A stretch of 64,000 nt of DNA from positions 16,864,001 through 16,928,000 of the forward strand of contig JAYKYS010000007.1 in NCBI GenBank assembly GCA_036924285.1, written 5' to 3'. The position numbers were made by a program, and so were the translations under genes. Below are positions 45,701 through 57,200 of this stretch, one piece after another (position 1 is the first letter of the stretch; each line of letters opens with the position of its first letter). Source of the DNA: Asterella californica. Taxonomy: Eukaryota; Streptophyta; Marchantiopsida; Marchantiales; Aytoniaceae. The notes below the pieces were generated by a model. It worked only from the letters and a program-made list of their open reading frames with translations, did no database searches and was not told where the DNA came from.

Positions 45701-46623
45701 TCTGCACACTAGTAGCTTATTATGCTTAGCAGAAGATGTAAGACAGGGTCGGGAATAAGGTTGCCCTTCCCACTAGTTTATTTTCATTTACTAATATAGA
45801 TATTCGATCAAATATAAAATCTTCACGATTTTAGACCAAGGGTATCTTCATCCCAATCTCTTCAGTTTTTTTCTCACATAACCTGATGACCTTTCTCGAG
45901 AACGATTTAGATTGGTTGTGGACCTTGAGCTTACTCCCATTACACACAAACAGAAAATAGCATTCGTGTGGGTTTAATTCTTTTCTTGAAAATAGAGAGA
46001 AAAATAACTCAGTGAGAAGACACCAGCTAAGTACTTACGATTTTAAATCACCCGTACAGTTTTTTTGCGGTGTCACGTCCAATTTTGGTTAAGCGGACTA
46101 GTCTAAATAAACACCTAAGTCGATAGAGACCCTAACATCCTTCTGCTGGTCTATCACAAATGTCACAGTCGTATCGAGTTTCACTCCAACTCAGTATCTG
46201 CATATTAGTCCCCGCTCCAGCCTCCTCCAACCTCCAGCTCGGACCAACCAGCTTGAACCGGTTAGACTTATCTTTGTTTGGATGGTTAGAGATCACAGAA
46301 AGCGTACAATCTCCTCTTCTTTTCTTTTTTTTGGTTGAAGCAAGAAGCGGGTTAGGCTGAAGACGCCTTGTATCTTTATCTCTTTTTTGGCATAGAGCTT
46401 TTTGTCGTCAAACTCGGCTGTCTTTTCATAGACTGAAATCTTCAGGTAGGATGACTCTACCTCACGTCGCTCCGGCTATGAGCGGATGGGATTGCCAACA
46501 AGCTAATGCCAGTTGGCAAAGCGTACAATCTCCTAAGATGAGTAGTTTCTTGTAGTACTTTTCAGACCATGTCGTTTTATAATACTATGTAAATTACCTG
46601 CATAGATGCTCGCGAGATCGAAT

Positions 46624-46649
46624 CTCTTACCGAGAGTGCTCGGTAAGAG
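46624..46649. repeat. 11-bp hairpin, 4-nt loop
   Basis: CTCTTACCGAG (46624-46634) pairs exactly with CTCGGTAAGAG (46639-46649) around loop AGTG. It is not followed by a T-run and is not part of a tRNA cloverleaf. Confidence 0.75.
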
Positions 46650-48643
46650 GTCTGTATGTCCTTCGGCTGATATCATAATCACGGTTCAAATATGTATGCA
46701 AAATGAACTTTTGTACGAGATAAGGAAAAAGATGAAAAATGATAATAGTACAAAAATTATCACAAATTGTTGATGGAATCTGATATGACGATTAATTTCA
46801 AACAGATATTTAGGAAAAATTTAGTTGATTTAATACACAAGAGAGAAAGAAACTACCGTAAAAACTATTTTCCAAACTAGTCTATAAATTTAAATATCTA
46901 AATTTAATTTATTGAAATTAAAATTCTATAAATAATAAAATTACCTTTAGTACACTTGGGCTCCTTCGATCATAAAACTTGTAAGTGATAGGATGTGAAA
47001 CACTCACCTTCCTTCTTTCTTATATGAAAGATAAGAATTCCTGATAAACTGATACTAAACAGTTTACCAGATAATCCGGGTAAACTGAATTCCTCCAGCT
47101 TTATAAAGACGTAAATTAAAGACCATGCATATTGAAAAAGGAGAAATATACTTTTTCCTGCATTCTTGTGGTTGACTTCTTTTCAAGTAAATTGTTCTTC
47201 TGGTAGAGTTCAGGATGCATGTATCTTTCACCACTCTTCCACCTAACCTTCTCATAGAAGGATTTGATGATAAATTAATTGGACAAACTTTTAGTTTTAT
47301 ATTTACGGGAACGGGTTTCACTTGCACTATTTCCGGTATGCACATAATATTTTAATATTTACATGTAAGCTTTATTTTTCTCATGAGGTTAGTATGTTTT
47401 GTGTGCAACTCACATGTCAAGGTTTATCTTCTTCTTTCTGCACTTTCCATCTTGTTTCCTTCTTCCAAGTTCCATGCATATTTATCTTTGTTCCATCCAA
47501 TGTTCATTAAGTCTATATTTTTCAAACAAAAGAATTGATAGCATCTCGGCGCTTTACCCAAATTCTGTTGACTAAATATAAAAAATTCTTTGTTTTTATA
47601 GTGTCTAGAAATTGAGGGATAAAATCCAAGTGTCGTCTTATGTGAGCTCTATGACACATGCACACATGACCCTTGGCAAGTTGCATATGTCTTATATGCA
47701 ATCTGCCAAGTGGTGCACATGCGTAGTGACACATCATCATAATCTATCACCTCAGCCTTAATGCCTTATCAACATCTTCAAACAATTAACATCCATCATG
47801 TCTGCACTTTGCTCTCTCAACGTCCAGTATGCCACGTTAGCATGTCCGATGCCTCATCAGCATCACAACGCTTGAACCACATAAGAGTTCAAACGGTTCG
47901 TAACTTCGGTCGTCTAATATCTGTTCTTGACAATCAAAAGATCAATTTTGATCACCTCGATCGATTGTCCAATGGTGCTATCAAACATGTTATCAATAGT
48001 TTGACAAAAAAGAACTATCTTATGACCTTAGTTTAACACCATAGCTGATCTACGACACGACATCAGCCGAAAAAACTGACAGAAGAGCAATTTCATACGA
48101 CAGTTTTGAACAGTTTGCAACCTAGAACCTCAACCTTCGATCTCTATTTCTTGGTTGCTTTTACTTTTGCATATATATCTCCATATAGGTTACTTTTCAC
48201 ATACTAGGCCTGAAAAGATGTTTATGATAATTGAGAAATGCAAGGTCTACGAGTGAACTTGCATCATCTGCATTAAGATCGTCGTCTTCTATAGAGCCTC
48301 AAAACTGAACAACAGTTCCTCATATCTCTAAATAGTAACTCCTCAATTTCCATGTGCATGTCTTCTCTATCTTCACCTTCTCTGTCTTCATCTCCTTTTC
48401 ACCTTCTCATACTGAAGATCATCAATATCATGTACTGAATATTGTAGTCTCAACAAATCTTCTGCAGCATTCAAACAAAGAACCACAATGTACTTTTCAG
48501 ACCACTCAATTCTCATTGCACAATCCCATGACAATGATTACCAAGCTTGTTGATATGATTCTTGTAATCATCTGAAAAATGAAATAAATATTAGAAATAA
48601 ATAATATACAATATACAATAAAATATCAATACTTAACAAGATT

Positions 48644-48685
48644 ACGCTGAAGATATTTGTCCCAACTGACAAATATCTTCAGCGT
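48644..48685. repeat. Perfect 18-bp hairpin, 6-nt loop
   Basis: ACGCTGAAGATATTTGTC (48644-48661) is exactly complementary to 48668-48685, with loop CCAACT. It lies in AT-rich DNA just before the next retrotransposon remnants. Confidence 0.85.
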
Positions 48686-48959
48686 GACCCACCTTTGAGA
48701 AGTAAAGTGACACTAACATCCACGTTTATGATGGTTGTTGAAGTATTTTTTCTTGATCTACTTCTAACATATATTTTTTGCTTATATATATATAACAATA
48801 GAAGACTAACAAGACCACGTTGAGTCCTCTCATCATCTGGACCATAAGTACAACATATGGTGTTGTGTCATGGATAAACTTTTATATGAAAGTCTAAATT
48901 TAAAGCTTCATGTTTTCACTCCAAATACATTCATGGAGAGAAATAGCGACTTCTGATAT

Positions 48960-50180
48960 ACTTTCTGATTGCACCAAGTGATAGAGCTTGTTGTAAAGTT
49001 CCCATAGACACTTCATCTACTTCATTTGGATGCTTAATAGCGACGTTATGGAGGTTTGAAAGATGGAAAAATGAAATTGACCTTAGCTTGTCGGTGTTGA
49101 TTGGGTATTTGTGATTTCTGGCTCTATACTAAGCAAAATGGATATGCTTGGCCATTCTTTGGAGAGTTCACGTATTGTGAAAATTGACGTAAGGGGGTGC
49201 TTAAGGAGTTAGCTTGTACTTACGGCTTGTCGATGGACGTCTCCGGAGATTGGGAGGTCCAATGCATGCGTGCAAGATGTCATTGGGTTCAGATTTGTGT
49301 ATGTGACGCATAGGATAAGACAATTCGTGAAGAGGTGGATCATGCTATGTATTCTGGGGGAAATTGAGACATAGAGACGGAGGATTAAAGTGCTTCAATT
49401 GCTTGCGAATGAGAGTTGGACCGTTCGGACCATTATGGAGTCCAAACTTGTTGTCTTATGATCCATCGAGATCAGAACATCGAGTTCTTCAGAAAATTGA
49501 AGACGTTACAAAGTTTCATTGGGCAGTTTGAGGAGTGTGAGGAGAATTGACTCATAAGGAGACGTATACGTCATATTTTGTTTATATATGATTTGAGGTT
49601 GGGTTGTTCTTCACGGAATGTAGACCAAGTTCTTGGTGCATATGCAATCAATGAATCTTCATCTATGCACAAGAGTAGACCACATGGATTAGATTGTTGT
49701 GTTGGACATGACGAGAAAGATTGAGTCGTAGACGATTAATTTACGTCAGATTTTGCTTCCTACGATCAAATTCTTTGTTATACTTTGTGAGAGGAACTCC
49801 AAACAAGTAGTTTGGAGTCTCGTTGCGTTCATGATAGTCGGATCTACTTACGAGATGAACAGATCTCAGATTATAAGATCCGCTTGTACGATGTGAGCGA
49901 TTTTAGCTCGCAAAGAGAAGGTTATGAAAGTTTGATCACTTATGACCAAAAGTTGGATATCTTGTTGTTGAGGATCGGATCTAGAGGTTCTTGACGTCGT
50001 TAAGGTATGGAGAGTAGACCCTATCCATATCTAGAGTTTATCTAGGAAAAAGAGGAAGTTTCCATATTGGTGTTTTTTGAGTTCTTGGCTACGGATTGGT
50101 GCCTACTTCGGGTTTTGGATACATTTCTCTCTATATCATGGTTTTAAGATTTTGTCGTCAAGTTGCATTTTCTGTATCTT
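48960..50180 (+). mobile_element. LTR family A copy, plus orientation, head missing
   Basis: Matches 860-1630 in its first part (CTTCATCTACTTCATTTGGA, then TGGGTATTTGTGA and ACGTAAGGGG) and the inverse of 1740-2530 in its second part (AACAAGTAGTTTGGAGTCTC and TATGACCAAAAGTTGGATAT). The TGTCGTGG head is absent. The LTR runs forward without the inversion seen at 1.6 kb, so it shows the ancestral order of the two halves. It lies beside coding remnants on the opposite strand. Confidence 0.75.
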
Positions 50181-50806
50181 AGCTATGTGGTTTGCACTCA
50201 CGACCCTTTGTGATTAAGAGTAATCTGATCATTTGAGCGGCAGCGTCGATACAACGACAGAGTTGCGATTGTGGCTGTCATATTGAGAGTTTGGATATCT
50301 CATTTGTTCATACGTCTATCTTGTCAAATCTTTTATATGTATTGTTGGAAGGGTCCCTGACCAAGAATTATTTCATTGTCGTTTGTATTCAATTTATCAG
50401 GTTGTATTTAGGTTTGGTTTCTTATCAGACTTAAACTCTCATCCGGATATTATTCTATTCCGTGAGAATAACAGAAAACTATCGGAATTATCATTGTGAC
50501 GTTATTTTACTGTGTTTTATGTAATTGTTAACTGTATCTTCATGAGAACGATCCTTAATTTACTATTTCTGATACATTGTGTTTCTTTGGATTGTTACAT
50601 CAACCAACAATAATCAATACCAAAACAAAATCTGTCATCCTTCTTAGGTACAAACAACATAAGTGCACCCCAAGGAGAGATATTATGTTTGATGAAGTCC
50701 TTTGCCAACAACTCTTTTCAACACCCTTCGTAATTCTTCTAGCTCCTTTGACCACTACATGTAGATTGACATGCTTATTGGTGTGGTACCAAGTAACAAC
50801 TCAATC

Positions 50807-51435
50807 TTAAAAAGACATCACTCGATCTAATGATAGTCCTTGGAGTAGGTCATCCAAAAATACATCAGCAAACTTTTTCGCGATTTGGTCTTCCATGTGG
50901 TTCTTCTGATCTCCATCATTGCCTACTTCAACACTAGGTTTGATCCAAACTCCAAATATTGAAATATCTTCACGTGAAACCGTTTCGATAGCAACCACAC
51001 TAATAGACTTATCATTAGACATAGAAGTATGAGTGTTGGATGTCTTTACCGAAGGTGCCGGTGTGGTTCGACACTTTCGACACCACTCTGACCTTGGTGT
51101 TGTACTTGAACTTACGTTTATGTCAATCAACTTGAGCTTTATGACCTTCAAGTTAAGGAGGTCTTATAATAACATCATAGTGCAATGGTGCTACTATAAA
51201 TCATAAGGACTCATAGTGCTCCTTCTTAATTTACTAAAGTTAGAATATGAAATACAAATTCTTTTTGTCCATCAACAATCATCAACGTGCTACCAACCAC
51301 TCGCTTCAACAAAATGTTCAATTGTTTTGCAAATTGTATGGACATGAAATTTTCCGAGCTTCCATAATCTACTAAGATCTTACAAGGATGACTTTGGATC
51401 ATATCTTGAAGATGGATCAAGTTTGTACGTGTCAA
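50807..51435 (-). pseudogene. Ty3/gypsy protease and RT-start remnant
   Basis: Minus-strand 51435-51226 encodes a retropepsin-like segment: CKILVDYGSSENFMS stands where D-S/T-G-S/A is usual, so the residue after the catalytic Asp is Tyr rather than Ser or Thr, which would probably inactivate it. Then 51151-50807 ends with KFADVFLDDLLQGLSLDR, the conserved start of Ty3 reverse transcriptase. RT does not continue to the left, so the element is truncated near 50.8 kb. The order gag-protease-RT fits with the gag piece at 51492-52070. Confidence 0.8.
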
Positions 51436-51491
51436 ACATTCAATTCTATTAGAATTGATGGGATGTTCAATAAATGACTCGCCATCATTTA

Positions 51492-52070
51492 CTAGGATTC
51501 TTCGTTTCCCAAGTCGATTTCATTCATGAATTTTGCTTGTGCAACTAGGCAGGCTCGTCCGTCATGATTTGGATTTTTAGTTATGTGATGTCTGATTTGT
51601 CGACAATAGAAACAACCATCATTTAGTTGGAGTTTTTCTTGATCTACGGGAGTGAGAGGTCTCCTTTGAATATCATCGATCTCCATTGGAATTGCTTCGT
51701 GTGATCTTGCATGAAGAGTGTGTACAAGTTGTAGAGGTCGTGTACGTGTGAATGTACTAGAAATGAGAGCATCGAACCATTCAACCATCAACAGGGCATC
51801 CTCCAAATGTTGAGGTTCTCTCATGGTGACTTCTATTATAGTCTGTGGTTTCAATCTTCGAGTGAAACCGTATAAAGCTTCACTCTTGTGCATCTCTAGA
51901 ACCTGCATCATGATATTCCTAAATTTGACGATATAGCTTTTTGCGAAACCAAGCTGTTTCAGCTCTGCGAGATGATCTCTTGCAACTTTAGTTGCTTGAC
52001 GGTTTGGAACCAAGAAGCCAATGCAACCTTGAACTCTTACCATGAAGAAACTCATGCAATGTATTGACAT
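51492..52070 (-). pseudogene. Ty3/gypsy gag remnant with degenerate zinc knuckle
   Basis: This 192-codon minus-strand frame has a retrotransposon capsid pattern (LAELKQLGFAKSYIVKFRNI, then EALYGFTRRLKPQTIIEVTM) and, near its C-terminus, CFYCRQIRHHITKN, a CCHC knuckle whose last Cys is replaced. The start is truncated. It is followed at 51435 by the protease segment in another frame. It is a different gag lineage from the one at 53.6-54.6 kb. Confidence 0.8.
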
Positions 52071-52129
52071 TGTACTTGCTCTAAGTAAGTACGCAAATGT
52101 GTCTATTACAACCGCAGATTTGTCCTCCT

Positions 52130-52870
52130 AAAACAAACAAAATCCAAACCTCACTTTATATATATATTCATTATGTATCATAAAAATGAGGTGAGCCAAC
52201 TAGAACAGTCTCATGTCCCTAAACACTAGTCTCAAAATCCTAAACCTGAGACAAAAATTTTGAAGCATAACTCGAAGCAAAGGAAACATCCTTTTGTTAA
52301 CAGTCAACTTCACCGCTATCCAAACTTATGTACAATAGCAGCATCCGTAACATCGTCACTGCATCGCTGCAGCTCAATATGTCACTAGTCATATCATTCT
52401 AACCCACATGAGGGTCAGGAGTGCAACCCAAGTAGCTAGCAATACATGAAGAGTAAACCGTTTCCAAAACTAAACTTACATCGCCTCCACCGCTCACTAT
52501 ATCACTAGTCCAAATGATAAGATCGCTCTAATCCAAATGAGGTCGTGAACGCTATCCGCAGCAATGATTTTCCTCCCATATCCATCCCAATCCATCATCC
52601 AACATCCTCCTTAGCAGTAAATCCAACCATCACATTGCAAATGTGATCCTCTCGACCTCCATGTACACTCCTCAACAATAGCTTTTTTCCCTCTAAGCCA
52701 TCGTGATCCATCACCCAATTCTCATAACATCGAGAGTGTTCGTCCATTCTCTTTCATCCTCATCATGTTTCTTGTTCTTGATGATGTCAGTGACGACATC
52801 ATGGACTTCCCTTGTAGTCGCATCCAAAACTCTATGTGATATAAACCTAACCTTTGTACTTTGAATGCGA
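52130..52870 (-). mobile_element. LTR-like fragment, minus orientation
   Basis: The segment resembles 54790-55490 (shared CCAAACCTC, TTATGTATCA and AAAATGAG...GAGCC) and, more distantly, the second half of LTR family A (GAAGCATAACTCGAAGCAAA against GAAGCGTAGCTCAAAACAAG). With the copy at 54.8-55.5 kb it flanks a gag-only interior, as the LTR pair of a short non-autonomous element would. Confidence 0.6.
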
Positions 52871-52875
52871 TCCTC

Positions 52876-53740
52876 TCAACCTCCTTTCTCATCCCTTGTC
52901 ATGTCAATATCCGGTTGTAGTTTGCACGTAACCGACCCAGTCTTATCCATTACTTGACCTTCCATTGGCAATTCTTTTATTGACAATTTGTCCACAGTCA
53001 ACAATATTTCTTCCGTCGACTCGTCTAGCGACAATGATTTTCTCTTCACCGATTTGTCCGTCAGCGGTGATCCTCTCTCCGCCGAGGATTTGTCCTCCTT
53101 CGACAGTCCTTCCTTCGCATATCTATCTATTGACGAGGAATCTTGTTTCGTCGATTTGTCTGTTGATGGCGTCTTCATTGCGGATTCATCGTCCATCGAT
53201 GGTTCTTCCTTTGATCATCTCTCTGCTGATTTGTCTACCACGGTCTTTAATCTATCAATCTGTCTGTTCGCATAGAACCTCCATCCGTCGATTGGTCTAT
53301 CTACGACACCTCCATTGCAAATTCATCTTCCGTCGGCGGTTCTTTTTCCATCGACTCGCATATCCACAAAGAACCTCCATCTATAGTATTTCTGCCAGCG
53401 ACACCTCCGCCACGGATTTGTCCTTCATCGACGGTCCTTCTTTAGATCCTCCTTCCGCCGGTTTGTATACCGAAAGTCTTTTATCCATCGATATGTTTAT
53501 CAGCGGAAAATCTCACTCCCTCGATTTGTCTACCAACGACACCTTCGTCGTAGATTTATCCTCCGTCAGTGGTCTTTTCTCCGATGGCTTGTCTGCTTGC
53601 AAAGAATCTCCTTCAACAACTCCACCACAGATTTGTCCTCTGTTGGTCCATCTGTCTATCAAGAACCTCCCTCCATTGATTTGTCTATCGATGACACCTC
53701 CATTGCGGATTTGTCCTCCATCGGTGGTCCCTCCTTAGTA
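52876..53740 (-). repeat. Degenerate coding minisatellite inside gag (Asp-Lys-Ser repeats)
   Basis: On the minus strand the segment encodes many copies of a short unit with core DKS spaced about 10-13 residues apart (STDKSTKQDSSS, KEDKSSAERGSP, LTDKSVKRKSLS, LDESTEEIL). The same period is seen in the DNA as repeated GATTTGTC on the plus strand. The other gag copy (4868-5131) has a Val/Pro linker at this place instead. The repeats continue through frame changes to about 53740. Confidence 0.8.
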
Positions 53741-54600
53741 ATCACAATTGGAGGTTGAACCTCAAATCTTAATAGCACTAGCGTAGCAACTAGTATTGAT
53801 GTCGATCTTGTATGTTCTTTTTTTGCAATAAGTTCAGCCGCTTCTTGCACAACCTCCCAATTCCTTGTTAATCTTTCTTCTTCCTCCCCATCCTCTAGAA
53901 ATAGTTCCAACTGCTCTTGTCATGTCGCATAGGCAGATTGAAGAAACAACTCCGTCTTATAGGTTTCCAAGGTAACCACTTTCGAGAGAGATGAGAGAAT
54001 TGTCTCTCAAACTCTCTTAATAGCTCAGTAGGCTATAAACCTTTATTGGGTCCATTGACTCATATCATAAATCATTTCTTGGTTACTCAATCTGAGTTTT
54101 CCAAGAAATATTCCTCCCTCAACGCTTGTGAAAGTGTTTTGAATTCCTCCCAAAATGCTTCGCTAGACTCTTGATGTACTTCCTTATCTCAAACACCACA
54201 ACGTGTTGGAATGTCTTGATCATCTTGTTCTCTGATAGTTGATCCAATTCCATCTTTGCCTTGCAGTTTGATGTCTCTCCCATCAAACTGATAGAGCTTG
54301 TCGATCATCTTTCGAAGTGTCTTCGTCCCTAAAGTATCATTTTGTTTGTTCAATTACTCTTGTCGTAAAAACAAAGTGAAGGCTTGAAATATTGGACAAT
54401 TGTTGCTTCCAACTGATCTCTAATATGTCTGCTGATCCGTTCATCTTCTAGTGTCATGGCTTGTCGTTATCCTCCCAAAACCATAATCCAATCCTCCCAA
54501 ATCTTTTACATGTCATTCCTCTCCAATCCGCAACATCCACTCGAACAACCAACCCAATCTTCGTCCTTGCTCATGATTGCTAAGATCGTCTTTCAAGTTT
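53659..54600 (-). pseudogene. Ty3/gypsy gag remnant (second copy)
   Basis: Minus-strand 53910-53659 encodes LTRNWEVVQEAAELIAKKEHTRSTSI, closely parallel to the segment at 5131-5030 in the first gag copy. Upstream, 54600-53930 aligns with the gag start region of the first copy but is broken by many stops. The C-terminal side runs into the DKS repeat array. Confidence 0.7.
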
Positions 54601-54733
54601 CAACACACTAGATATCTCCACCTTTGACTTTCACGTCGAGTTCACTAGCATATCTTATCGTCATGATTTTTGTACGTGAAATTTGTCCAAGAATATGCGA
54701 GATATATGGCTGTGCAAGTGGAGATATCGTGTG

Positions 54734-54738
<5 letters not shown>

Positions 54739-54780
<42 letters not shown>
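54739..54780. repeat. (GA)n microsatellite
   Basis: An uninterrupted GA dinucleotide run of about 42 bp at the edge of an LTR-like fragment. It is likely polymorphic. Open frames across it (Arg-Glu or Ser-Leu runs) are not genes. Confidence 0.95.
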
Positions 54781-54784
<4 letters not shown>

Positions 54785-54789
54785 CAAAC

Positions 54790-55490
54790 AATCATGAGAA
54801 GTATATCCAAACCTCGCTTTATAAACACATCCGTTATGTATCACAAAAATGAGATGAGCCTACTAGAACAATCTCTAGTCTTGATTCAAGTCCGTAACCT
54901 AGCCATAGAATCCAATATTGAGACTAGAACAGCTGAAACGTACTGGAAGCAAGAAAAACACCTCTTTGCTAAAAGTTATTTTCACTACAAGATCTCTCTA
55001 TCAAACTCTTTATGTATGGCAGTTGCATCTGTAACATCACCACTGCATCACAGTGGCTCATGCTCAATATATCACTAGCCTTAACTATCAAATCACTCTA
55101 ATCCAAGGTCGAGAGTGCAATCCACGTAGTTAACGATACACGAAGCGTAACCCGTATCCAAAACTCAAACCGTAATGCCTCCATCGCTCACTATATCATG
55201 GTCAGGTCGCTCTAACCCAAATGAGGGTCAAGAACGTAACTCACGGAGCTAGCAATATAGCAAGAATCATCTCGAATGTCGAAATAGATAACCAATTCGT
55301 AGTAAAGAAGCCGAAGAACGTCAATCCGGAGATTTTTTCTTTTTGTCGAACGACCTTCAGAAACAGACAAGGTCTATGCCTATCTGCTTTTGAAGATCAC
55401 AAATCTGAATCCAATGACGCCTCGCTCGCTTGGTTGGATTCTCAATCTCCCCAATCTCCATCGCTAACTTGCAAGTTCAAGATAGCCCCT
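54790..55490 (-). mobile_element. LTR-like fragment, minus orientation (family A relative)
   Basis: Parallels 52130-52870 and, with gaps, family A: ATTCGTAGTAAAGAAGCCGA against ATCGTAGCGAAAGAACCGA near 6007, and CACAAATCTGAATCCAATGA against the equivalent segment near 6813. It lies on the gag-start side of the remnant at 53.7-54.6 kb, as expected for its 5' LTR. Confidence 0.6.
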
Positions 55491-55619
55491 TAGCGTTATC
55501 ATTTAGTGCATACGTCTTTCAAAATCATCCCAAGCTGGCTTGTTGCAAAAACCCTCCCAAAAAGAATAATCAAGCTCCAAAAAAACTCGTTGACACATAC
55601 TTATGCATATATGAACTAA

Positions 55620-55930
55620 CAATATATTGTTATTATTTAATAACAATAACAACTTATTGCTATGTTTCTCTCCATCGTTAGAGATCCATCTTGCCTGATG
55701 GTCGTATATAAATAACAAGTTGTTGTCATTTGTCACATCAGCCGGCGGACCGTCTGCCGGTTATCCTCCCTAAATAACAACTTGATGTTGTTTTCATGGA
55801 CAAGACGTGATAAATAACAATTTGTTGTTAATTATCCCATCTTGTCCATTGTCCGTTTGCCGATGGACCATAAAAACAACTACTGTTATTTACCACGCAC
55901 CACCGCCGGTCCGTCGGTCCATCATCATCC
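55620..55930. repeat. Imperfect array of AACAA...TTGTT units
   Basis: Four or more copies of TAAATAACAA-x-TTGTTGTT-like sequence occur near 55620, 55708, 55773, 55813 and 55874. Two of them are followed by GGACCGTCTGCCGG- or GTCCGTTTGCCGATGG-like segments. Each core is itself an inverted repeat. No coding potential is seen. Confidence 0.65.
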
Positions 55931-56099
55931 CAAAAATTCATAAAAGTAAAAATTGGCATAACTTCTCCGTCTTTGCTTCATTTGTGATGATTAAAAATCC
56001 AGTTTTGATCTCGTCGCCCGGTTTTAGATCTTTCCAATGTTGTTGTAACAATTGTGTTAGCAGCAAGTTTGGACAATTTTTTTTCCTATGAGCTTAGTT

Positions 56100-56128
56100 T
56101 CATGTTGTAGTTGGTCCACGACGTGACA
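56100..56128 (-). mobile_element. LTR head relic (TGTCACGTCGTGGACC)
   Basis: The reverse complement starts TGTCACGTCGTGGACCAACT, resembling the family A heads at 860 and 7416. It is probably the outer end of the LTR whose inner part is at 54790-55490, though the middle is not recognisably family A. Confidence 0.5.
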
Positions 56129-56229
56129 ACGTGTTAGCAGATCCTCACACCCTTGAGTTGGAAGGATCAGGTCTAGAACTTTGGTTTTGAGAGACACGGA
56201 GAGTTGTGGGAGAAAACGTATTTTTGCTA

Positions 56230-57200
56230 TGCTAGAAGAAGTTGGCGGTTGGCTAGATGATTTTATGTTAGTTGAAGTTGGCTATCTACTAATGATCATT
56301 AGTAGATCCCCGCAAGGTTGGAGAAGTGGGAGAAGTCGTCTAGATTCAGAAGGTCGTGGCGAAGGCTCTGGTGATTGAAAATCACTTTGTGTCATCATGC
56401 GAGATGATTTTCATTGCGTCAAAAGCTCATCTCGAGAGTTTTTTCTCTTTATTTTTACATTTTCCATGGATATTGAGGAAATTCTATGAGGATCTGTTAT
56501 ACAAACGTTAGCAGATTACCGCAGCCTTCTTGAGATTTTGTGAGTGTGGTGACTTCGAGCGGTCATATCGAAGGTTCTGGATGTCTGTTGTCGACGACTT
56601 TGCTGCATTTAAAAGCTCATCTCGCGGGCTTCCTCCTTGTGTATTTACACTTTTGATGGATTTTGGGACAAGTCTGCGAGGATCTGCTAACGAGCGTTAG
56701 CAAATTATCGCAGTCTTTTTAAGATTTAACAAATAAGGTGAATTCAGGAGGTCGTAGCAAGAGATGTGAGTGTCCATAGAAGACGATTTTGTTGCATTCG
56801 AAAGCTCATCTCGAGAGCGTTCTCCTTGTGGGTTTACATTTTTGATTGATTTGGTGGAAAGTCTATGGAGATCTGCTAACAGATTTTAGCAGTATTGTCG
56901 CAATGTTCTTGAGGGGTTGACGAGTATGGCAACTTTGGAAGGGCGTAACTTAATGTAGGAGTGTACGTTTGACATGATTTAGGTGGCGTTGGAAAGATCT
57001 TGTTGTGCAATATCTGCATATGTTCTCATGTTAGAATTGTGTCATTTCAGGAGAAAACCTGCAATAAATTGCTAATAGACATTAATAGGTTTCTGCAACT
57101 TTCTCAATTTGAGACGGGTTGAACAATTTCTGGAGGTTGTAACTCTTCACTCGACTATCAGTTTGAATAGATTTCGGTATCGATTTGAAGAATTTTTGAA
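56230..57200. repeat. ~190-bp tandem array, about five units, palindrome in each
   Basis: AAAGCTCATCTCG recurs at 56422, 56612 and 56802, with a diverged GGAAAGATCTTG at about 56991, giving a period of 190 bp. Each unit also holds an inverted repeat of the form CTGCTAAC...GTTAGCAG, near 56284-56307, 56496-56516, 56682-56703, 56874-56893 and 57068-57090, followed by (a/c)CGCA(a/g). The outer units are more diverged than the inner ones. No coding potential is evident. Confidence 0.8.
56284..56307. repeat. Perfect 24-bp palindrome
   Basis: ATCTACTAATGA followed directly by TCATTAGTAGAT. It is the palindrome of the first unit of the 190-bp array and the only fully perfect one. Confidence 0.9.

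Larger units (their letters stand above)
45700..48950. other. AT-rich intergenic stretch with hairpins, no gene recognised
   Basis: Open frames are short and featureless. Inverted repeats at 46624-46649, about 47667-47710 and 48644-48685 are the only structure seen. The hairpin near 47.67 kb pairs CTTGGCAAGTTGCATA with TATGCAATCTGCCAAG with two mismatches. Confidence 0.5.

Noticed and set aside
46600..46660. tRNA-like region around the 11-bp hairpin
   Set aside because: No acceptor stem, T-loop or anticodon arm could be formed.
52965..53738. 257-codon plus-strand Ser/Pro/Leu-rich frame
   Set aside because: It is the antisense of the gag DKS repeat array; repeat periodicity keeps several frames open.
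54608..55078. Frames with Arg-Glu or Ser-Leu runs
   Set aside because: Products of the (GA)n microsatellite, not genes.
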